Assembly (NCBI RefSeq): GCF_001463705.1
Contig: NZ_BBWH01000013.1
Location: 1 to 39,945 of the forward strand
Length of the DNA stretch: 39,945 nucleotides
Direction: 5' to 3'
From: Aureimonas sp. AU12
GTDB taxonomy: Bacteria; Pseudomonadota; Alphaproteobacteria; Rhizobiales; Rhizobiaceae
Notes under the pieces: generated by a model
What the model saw: the letters and a program-made list of their open reading frames with translations, nothing else
Told to the model about the DNA's origin: nothing
Database searches by the model: none
Part shown: positions 35,202-39,945 of the stretch, piece by piece
Layout of the letters: each line of letters opens with the position of its first letter
Position numbering within the stretch: the stretch's first letter is position 1
Translations under genes and position numbers: made by a program

Positions 35202-36266
35202 TCAGGCCGGCACCAGACCTTTAGCAGGCGCGGCCGCCCGCAGCAGCATGCCGAAGAGATCGCGCGGCTCGTCGGGATCGGCGAGGAGGTCGAGGTCCTC
35301 GAAGAAGCCGGTGCCGGCCAGCTTGGCGCGGACATAGCGCAGCGCCGAAAAGTCCTCGATGGCAAAGCCGACGGAATCGAACAGCGTGATGGCCGAGGCA
35401 TCGCGCCGGCCGGCAACCTCGCCCGTGATCACCTGCCAAAGCTCGGTCACCGGATGGTCGGGCGCGAGCTGCTGGATCTCGCCTTCGATGCGCGTCTGCG
35501 GCGGGTACTCGACGAAGATGTCGGAGCGCCTGAGAATGTCGGCGTGGAGTTCGGTCTTGCCGGGGCAGTCGCCGCCCACCGCGTTGATGTGAAGCCCGGC
35601 GCCGACCAGATTGTCGGTGAGGATCGTGGCGTTCTGCTTGTCGGCTGTGACGGTGGTGACGATGTCGGCGCTCTCCACCACCTCCGCGACGCTGCCGCAG
35701 GTGACGATGTCGAAGCCGAAGCCGGCCAGATTACGCCGGCACTTGGCGGAGGCGTCCGGGTCGATGTCGTAGAGCCGCAGCCGGTCGACCCCGAGGATCG
35801 CCTTGAAGGCGAGCGCCTGGAACTCGGCCTGCGCGCCGTTGCCGATGAGCGCCATCACGCGCGAGTCCGGCCGCGCCAGATGCTTGGCCGCCATGGCGGA
35901 GGTCGCGGCGGTGCGCAGAGCGGTGAGGATCGTCATCTCGGTCAGCAGCATCGGATAGCCGTTGCCGACATCGGCGAGCACTCCGAAGGCGGTGACGGTC
36001 TGGCGGCCGTCGCGCGTGTTCTTCGGATGGCCGTTGACGTATTTGAACCCGTAGGTCGTGCCGTCCGAGGTCGGCATCAGTTCGATCACGCCCTCGTCGG
36101 AATGCGAGGCGACGCGCGGCGTCTTGTCGAAGATCGCCCAGCGGCGGAAGTCTTCCTCCACGGTGTCGGCGAGTTCGGCGAGGAAGCGCTCGACGCCCAC
36201 CGAGAGCACGAGCTTCATCATGTTGTCGACGCTGACGAAGGGCACGACGTTGAGTTGGCGGGTCAT
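35202..36266 (-). CDS. Ornithine cyclodeaminase
   Basis: Converts L-ornithine to L-proline and ammonia with bound NAD+. The 354-aa protein belongs to the OCD/mu-crystallin family: it has VSVDNMMKLVL near the N-terminus, GFKYVNGHPKNTRDG (substrate site, about residues 73-87), an ALRTAATSAMAAKHLAR helix, and the NAD-binding motif ALIGNGAQAEFQ followed by YDIDPDA. INAVGGDCPGKTELH is also typical. TGATG joins it to the arginase stop, so arginine is taken to ornithine and on to proline by one operon. A longer open frame upstream overlaps arginase and is not real. Confidence 0.94.
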   Translation of the reverse strand: MTRQLNVVPFVSVDNMMKLVLSVGVERFLAELADTVEEDFRRWAIFDKTPRVASHSDEGVIELMPTSDGTTYGFKYVNGHPKNTRDGRQTVTAFGVLADVGNGYPMLLTEMTILTALRTAATSAMAAKHLARPDSRVMALIGNGAQAEFQALAFKAILGVDRLRLYDIDPDASAKCRRNLAGFGFDIVTCGSVAEVVESADIVTTVTADKQNATILTDNLVGAGLHINAVGGDCPGKTELHADILRRSDIFVEYPPQTRIEGEIQQLAPDHPVTELWQVITGEVAGRRDASAITLFDSVGFAIEDFSALRYVRAKLAGTGFFEDLDLLADPDEPRDLFGMLLRAAAPAKGLVPA

Positions 36267-37192
36267 CAGAAGCTCCGGGTCGGGCGGTCGAAGATCTGCC
36301 GGCCCATCAGGCTCGCGGCGAGATCCACCATGAGAAGCGCGGTGCGGCCGCGCTCGTCGAGAAAGGGGTTGAGCTCCACGAGGTCGAGCGAGCCGACAAG
36401 GCCGCTGTCGTGCAGCATCTCCATCGCCAGATGCGCCTCGCGGAAGGTGGCACCGCCCGGCACCGTGGTGCCGACCGCCGGGGCGATGCCGGGATCGAGG
36501 AAGTCGACGTCGAGGCTGACATGGAGGACGCCGTTCGCCGCGCTCACACGCTCGAGAAAGGCACGCAGCAGCGGCACGAGGCCGGTCTCGTCGATCGCCC
36601 GCATGTCGTGGACGGTGACGCCGGCCCAAGCCAGCGCCGCGCGTTCGGCCGGATCGACGGAACGAAGGCCCATCATGGCGACATGCGCGGGGTCGAGCGG
36701 CACGGGCGGCGGCGGCATCGCGTCGCCGAAGCCCGGCTGGCCCGTGAGATAGGCCATCGGCACGCCGTGCAGGTTGCCGCTGGCGGTACTCTCGAAGGAG
36801 TGGAAGTCGGGATGGGCGTCGAGCCACAGGACGAAGAGCGGACGCCTGCGCTCCGCGGCGTGGCGGGCGATGCCGGAGATCGTGCCGGCCGACAGCGAAT
36901 GGTCGCCGCCGAGGAAGATCGGGAAGCCCGCGCCGGCGGCCTCATAGGCGGCGTCTCCCAGCGCCTGCGTCCACGCAGCGAATTCCGGCAGGTGATGCAC
37001 GGCGGGGTTCGCATGGGTGATGGCCGGCAGTTGTCCCGGCGCGACATTGCCGCGATCCTGGACGCGAAGGCCCAGCGCCTCCAGCGCCTCGCCGAGGCCC
37101 GCCGTGCGATAGGCGCTCGGCCCCATGTCGCAGCCGCGCCGTCCCGCGCCATCCTGCACGGGGGCGCCGACGAGGATGCAGGTGTCGTGCAT
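36266..37192 (-). CDS. rocF: Arginase
   Basis: Hydrolyses arginine to ornithine and urea using a two-manganese centre. The 308-aa protein has all three ureohydrolase signatures: GGDHS at 95-99, DAHPD at 125-129 (metal ligands Asp125, His127, Asp129; the Pro between them is less common than Ala or Thr) and SLDVDFLDP near 225. SGNLHG at 138-143 is a substrate-binding loop of arginases. The start at 37192 has GGAG 6 bases upstream. It is co-transcribed with ornithine cyclodeaminase and divergent from an Lrp-family regulator, a common layout for arginine-inducible catabolic genes in alphaproteobacteria. Confidence 0.95.
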   Translation of the reverse strand: MHDTCILVGAPVQDGAGRRGCDMGPSAYRTAGLGEALEALGLRVQDRGNVAPGQLPAITHANPAVHHLPEFAAWTQALGDAAYEAAGAGFPIFLGGDHSLSAGTISGIARHAAERRRPLFVLWLDAHPDFHSFESTASGNLHGVPMAYLTGQPGFGDAMPPPPVPLDPAHVAMMGLRSVDPAERAALAWAGVTVHDMRAIDETGLVPLLRAFLERVSAANGVLHVSLDVDFLDPGIAPAVGTTVPGGATFREAHLAMEMLHDSGLVGSLDLVELNPFLDERGRTALLMVDLAASLMGRQIFDRPTRSF

Positions 37193-37277
37193 GAAGGCTC
37201 CGCTTCGTTCGAGTCGCCGTCATCGTAGCGTCGCCCCCTGGCGATCCGAACGAACCAGATTGGCAAATCGAGCGGTC

Positions 37278-37306
37278 TTGGCTATCGATCTGGAAGCTTC
37301 TATATC
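37278..37306 (+). promoter_or_regulatory. Sigma70-like promoter of the lrp-type gene
   Basis: TTGGCT (37278-37283) and TATATC (37301-37306) are separated by exactly 17 bases. The predicted transcription start near 37312-37314 is only about 8-10 bases before the ATG at 37322, leaving no room for a normal Shine-Dalgarno site, so the message would be nearly leaderless. The site also lies in the rocF upstream region, so regulator binding here could control both directions. Confidence 0.5.
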
Positions 37307-37321
37307 TCGAAACGGCAATGC

Positions 37322-37759
37322 ATGGACGACATCGACCGCCGCCTCGTCACCATCCTGCGCCATGACGGGCGCCGTTCGATCTCCGACATCGCGCTCGAGC
37401 TCGCCCTGTCGCGCGCCACGGTGCGCGCCCGGATCGAGCGGCTGGAGGGGCGCGGCGAGATCGTCGGCTATACGGTGGTGCTGCGCGCCGACGCGGTGGC
37501 GATGCCCGTGCGCGGACTGACGATGGTGGAGGTGGAGGGCCGGATGCTCGACCGCGTGGTGGATGCGCTCGTCGGCTTTCCCGAAATCGGCGCGGTCCAC
37601 ACTACGAACGGCAAGTGGGATCTGGTGCTGGAGATTTCGGCCGGAAGCTTGACCGATCTCGACGCCGTGCTGCGGCGCCTGCGGCTCGTCGCCGGCATCA
37701 CGGCGTCGGAAACGACGCTGCTTCTGTCGACGCCCCGCTCGACGAAGGCCCGGCTCTAG
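37322..37759 (+). CDS. Lrp/AsnC family transcription regulator
   Basis: DNA-binding regulator of 145 aa. The N-terminal helix-turn-helix (about residues 1-50) opens with the family's MDDIDRRLVTILRHDGR and has LSRATVRARIERL as recognition helix. The RAM ligand-binding and oligomerisation domain (about 65-140) follows, with VGFPEIGAVHTTNGKWDLVLEI. It is divergent from rocF with 129 bp between them, so it most likely senses arginine or ornithine and controls rocF-ocd, as in related bacteria; this is inference from position. It is slightly shorter than classical Lrp (about 155-165) at the C-terminus. The start is fixed by the family pattern. Confidence 0.95.
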   Translation: MDDIDRRLVTILRHDGRRSISDIALELALSRATVRARIERLEGRGEIVGYTVVLRADAVAMPVRGLTMVEVEGRMLDRVVDALVGFPEIGAVHTTNGKWDLVLEISAGSLTDLDAVLRRLRLVAGITASETTLLLSTPRSTKARL

Positions 37760-37799
37760 CTTGAGCCATGGGCAGCGGAGACATAGGGGGGGCGGAGAC

Positions 37800-37825
37800 A
37801 TGGGGCGGCGCATCGGCCGCCCCAT
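37800..37825. terminator. Hairpin between convergent lrp-type and tctC genes
   Basis: Perfect 10-bp arms (37800-37809 and 37816-37825) with a 6-base loop lie between the lrp stop at 37759 and the convergent tctC stop at 37834. GC-rich, without a T-tract, so possibly terminating in both directions with lower efficiency. Confidence 0.5.
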
Positions 37826-37833
37826 CGGGGTCT

Positions 37834-38814
37834 TCAGCCGCCGAGGCCGAGTTCGGTGACGAGCGCGGTGACGCGTTCGTTCTCGGCCGCGAGGAAGCTC
37901 TTGAACTCGGCTGACGGCATGTAGAGGTTCTGCCAACCGCGCTTGCGGCAGATCTCGTTCCATTCCTCGCTCGCCGCCACGGCGCCGAGCACTTCGTCGA
38001 ACCCGGCCAGCGCCTCGGCGTTCAGACCCGGCGCGCCGACGAGGCCGCGCCAGTTCACGAGTTCGGTGTCGACACCCTGCTCGCGGAAGGTCGGCACGTC
38101 GATGCCCGGCAGTCGTTCGGGCGAGGAGATGCCGAGCGCCCGAAGCTGGCCGGTGGCGATGAGATCGCCGAACTCGGCATAACCGCCGGTCGCGACGCTC
38201 ACTTGGTTCGACAGGACGAGCGGCAGCATCTCCGAGCCGGCGCCGACCACGATGTAGTTCATCGCCTTCACGTCGCCGCCGATCGCCTTCACCACCTGGG
38301 CGCTGACGAGGTGGTCGGGGCTGCCGATGCCGAACCCGCCCCAGGAGACGGCGCCGGGATCGGCCTTGAAAGCCTTGGCCAGATCGTCGAGCGACTTCAG
38401 CGGCGAGGCGGCGGCCACCACCAGCGGCTGGTATTCGCCCTGCAGCCGGGCGACCGGCGTCGCCTCGTCGAGCGTCACGGCCGACTTGTTGATCAGCACC
38501 GCGCCGACCATGCCGAGACCGGCGGTCAGCAGCGTCGAGGGCGTGCCGGAGCCGACGAGCTGCGCCAGCCCGATCGTGCCGCCGGCGCCGGGCACGTTGA
38601 GCACCTCGACATTGCCGACGATGTCCTTCGTTTCCATGATCTGCTGGATGGTGCGCGCCAGCGTGTCGTAGCCCCCGCCGGTGCTGGCGGCGGCGATGAG
38701 GATCAGTTCCTCCGGCGTCGCGGCGCGGGCCGCGCGGGCGCCGAGGCCCGGCACGAAGCCCGCCCCGGCGAGAACGGCGAGCCCCTGTGCGAACCGGCGT
38801 CGATGAATCGGCAT
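37834..38814 (-). CDS. Tripartite tricarboxylate transporter binding protein (TctC/Bug family)
   Basis: Periplasmic solute-binding protein, 326 aa. The start MPIHRRRF has GGGGAGG 6 bases upstream and opens a signal peptide with RRRF before the hydrophobic part, possibly a Tat signal, ending near ARAA. The Bug-family features are clear: LILIAAASTGGGYDTLART, the VEVLNVPGAGGTIGLAQLV loop that binds carboxylates, and GGFGIGSPDHLVSAQ. It has no TctA or TctB membrane partners nearby, which is common for this expanded family. Likely ligands are dicarboxylates or similar acids; the actual one is unknown. Confidence 0.92.
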   Translation of the reverse strand: MPIHRRRFAQGLAVLAGAGFVPGLGARAARAATPEELILIAAASTGGGYDTLARTIQQIMETKDIVGNVEVLNVPGAGGTIGLAQLVGSGTPSTLLTAGLGMVGAVLINKSAVTLDEATPVARLQGEYQPLVVAAASPLKSLDDLAKAFKADPGAVSWGGFGIGSPDHLVSAQVVKAIGGDVKAMNYIVVGAGSEMLPLVLSNQVSVATGGYAEFGDLIATGQLRALGISSPERLPGIDVPTFREQGVDTELVNWRGLVGAPGLNAEALAGFDEVLGAVAASEEWNEICRKRGWQNLYMPSAEFKSFLAAENERVTALVTELGLGG

Positions 38815-38972
38815 GTCGTTCCTCCCCTTGAGTGTCTGCCACACGCCGGGACAGTGCCCCTGCAACCTGCGGCCGGCAAGCGGCGAAGAAACCAGGGGGC
38901 GGGGCGCCGGGAGGGCGGATTGTCATATCCCCGATACGAAGAGCGGTCAGGGTCCGCCGCGATCACGTTGAG

Positions 38973-38977
38973 AGGAG
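38973..38977 (+). promoter_or_regulatory. Ribosome binding site favouring a GTG start for ppk2
   Basis: AGGAG ends 9 bases before GTG 38987 but 15 before the in-frame ATG 38993, so the GTG is the better-placed start. Confidence 0.6.
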
Positions 38978-38986
38978 CGGCAGGCC

Positions 38987-39913
38987 GTGGATATGGAACG
39001 CGTTGAACAGGCCGGGGCCGACTACGAGCGCATCCGCAACGAACTCGCCGACAGTTTCGACGAGGAGTTCGAAGTGGCGATGGACGAGGACCGGCTCGAC
39101 CGGATGTTCGACGCCATGGCGGACGATCCCGACCGCCAGAGCCTGGAGCGCGGCGTCTATTTCCGCGAGCTGTTCCGCCTGCAGCGCGAGCTGGTGCGGC
39201 TGCAGGACTGGGTGCAGGCCGAGGGCCTGAAGGTCGTCGTGCTCTTCGAGGGCCGCGATTCCGCCGGCAAGGGCGGCGCCATCAAGCGCATCACCCAGCG
39301 GCTCAACCCACGCGTCTGCCGCGTCGTGGCCCTGCCCGCCCCCTCCGAGCGCGAACGCTCGCAGTGGTATTTCCAGCGCTACGTGCCGCATCTGCCGGCC
39401 GCCGGCGAGATCGTGCTGTTCGACCGGTCCTGGTACAACCGGGCCGGCGTCGAGCGGGTCATGGGCTTCTGCAACGAGGCGGAGGTCGAGGAGTTCTTCC
39501 GCTCGGTGCCCGACTTCGAGCGCATGCTGGTGCGCTCGGGCATCGTCCTCATCAAGTACTGGTTCTCGATCACCGACGAGGAGCAGTCCTTCCGCTTCCA
39601 CATGCGAATCCACGATCCCCTGAAGCAGTGGAAGCTGTCGCCGATGGACGTCGAGAGCCGACGGCGCTGGGAGGACTACACCCGCGCCAAGGAGGCCATG
39701 CTCGAGCGCACCCACATCGCGGAGGCTCCGTGGTGGGTGGTCGAGGCCGTCGACAAGAAGAAGGCGCGGCTCAACTGCATCCGCCACTTCCTCGACCAGA
39801 TCCCCTATGGCGACGTCGAGAAGCCGACGGTGACGCTGCCCGATCGCGTGCGCCATCCCGACTACATCCGTCATCCCGTTCCCACCGACATGATCGTGCC
39901 CGACCGCTATTGA
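38987..39913 (+). CDS. ppk2: Polyphosphate kinase 2
   Basis: Transfers phosphate between inorganic polyphosphate and nucleoside diphosphates, so it can regenerate ATP or GTP. The 308-aa protein has the PPK2 Walker A FEGRDSAGKGG (87-97), a lid region with Arg residues after the IKRITQRLNPR helix, Walker B LFDRSWYNRAGVERVMGFC (from about 143) and the KYWFSITDEEQ segment. A single PPK2 domain with a ~50-residue N-terminal acidic extension is the usual class I layout. The start is GTG 38987 by Shine-Dalgarno spacing; ATG 38993 would shorten it by two residues. It is divergent from tctC across 172 bp and unrelated in function to it. Confidence 0.95.
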   Translation: MDMERVEQAGADYERIRNELADSFDEEFEVAMDEDRLDRMFDAMADDPDRQSLERGVYFRELFRLQRELVRLQDWVQAEGLKVVVLFEGRDSAGKGGAIKRITQRLNPRVCRVVALPAPSERERSQWYFQRYVPHLPAAGEIVLFDRSWYNRAGVERVMGFCNEAEVEEFFRSVPDFERMLVRSGIVLIKYWFSITDEEQSFRFHMRIHDPLKQWKLSPMDVESRRRWEDYTRAKEAMLERTHIAEAPWWVVEAVDKKKARLNCIRHFLDQIPYGDVEKPTVTLPDRVRHPDYIRHPVPTDMIVPDRY

Positions 39914-39945
39914 CGGCCCGACCCCGAAGGCGGACGGTTCGGCGG

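Overview
The window is GC-rich, densely packed DNA with many ATGA/TGATG gene junctions. Protein families and codon use suggest an alphaproteobacterium, probably Hyphomicrobiales (Rhizobiales). That placement is inference; there is no rRNA or tRNA here to anchor it. No tRNA, CRISPR array, insertion sequence or phage gene was seen.

Layout. 1-644: 3' part of metK. 955-2145: a small RTX calcium-binding protein. 2221-19950: a minus-strand surface-polysaccharide locus. In transcription order it reads: CDP-sugar genes rfbF, rfbG and an rfbH-type dehydrase; an SDR epimerase/reductase; a GtrB-like glycosyltransferase and a GtrA flippase; a Wzx-like flippase; cysD and cysNC; a GT4; a sulfotransferase; then a second block of a CapD/WbpM-type 4,6-dehydratase followed by PL10-like and PL1-like exported lyases. 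20174-21865 (+): a multi-TM GT-C glycosyltransferase. 21993-25727 (-): a 1,244-aa RTX/cadherin-repeat protein, separated from it by a strong two-way terminator. 25919-28863 (-): two related GT4 enzymes. 29087-30031 (+): a formyltransferase. From about 30 kb the content becomes metabolic: an L,D-transpeptidase, an aldo/keto reductase, an amino-acid binding protein coupled to a DadA-like oxidase, a small exported protein, an ornithine cyclodeaminase/arginase pair with a divergent Lrp regulator, an orphan TctC protein, and polyphosphate kinase 2.

How the genes fit together (inference). RfbF and RfbG make CDP-4-keto-6-deoxyglucose. The His-type RfbH enzyme would remove the C3 hydroxyl and the SDR would finish a 3,6-dideoxyhexose. 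CysD and CysNC make PAPS for the co-transcribed sulfotransferase, as NodPQ and NodH do for Nod factors. The predicted product is a sulfated, dideoxyhexose-containing surface glycan exported by Wzx, possibly decorated by a GtrA/GtrB/GT-C system and trimmed by the lyases coupled to capD. The RTX proteins are likely type I-secreted matrix or adhesin proteins, but no type I exporter, Wzy, Wza or Wzc gene was recognised in the window.

The most unusual points are: an RfbH homologue with the dehydrase His but without the Fe-S cysteines; an SDR with YxxxL in place of YxxxK; lyases translationally coupled behind a nucleotide-sugar dehydratase; and a near-leaderless lrp promoter.
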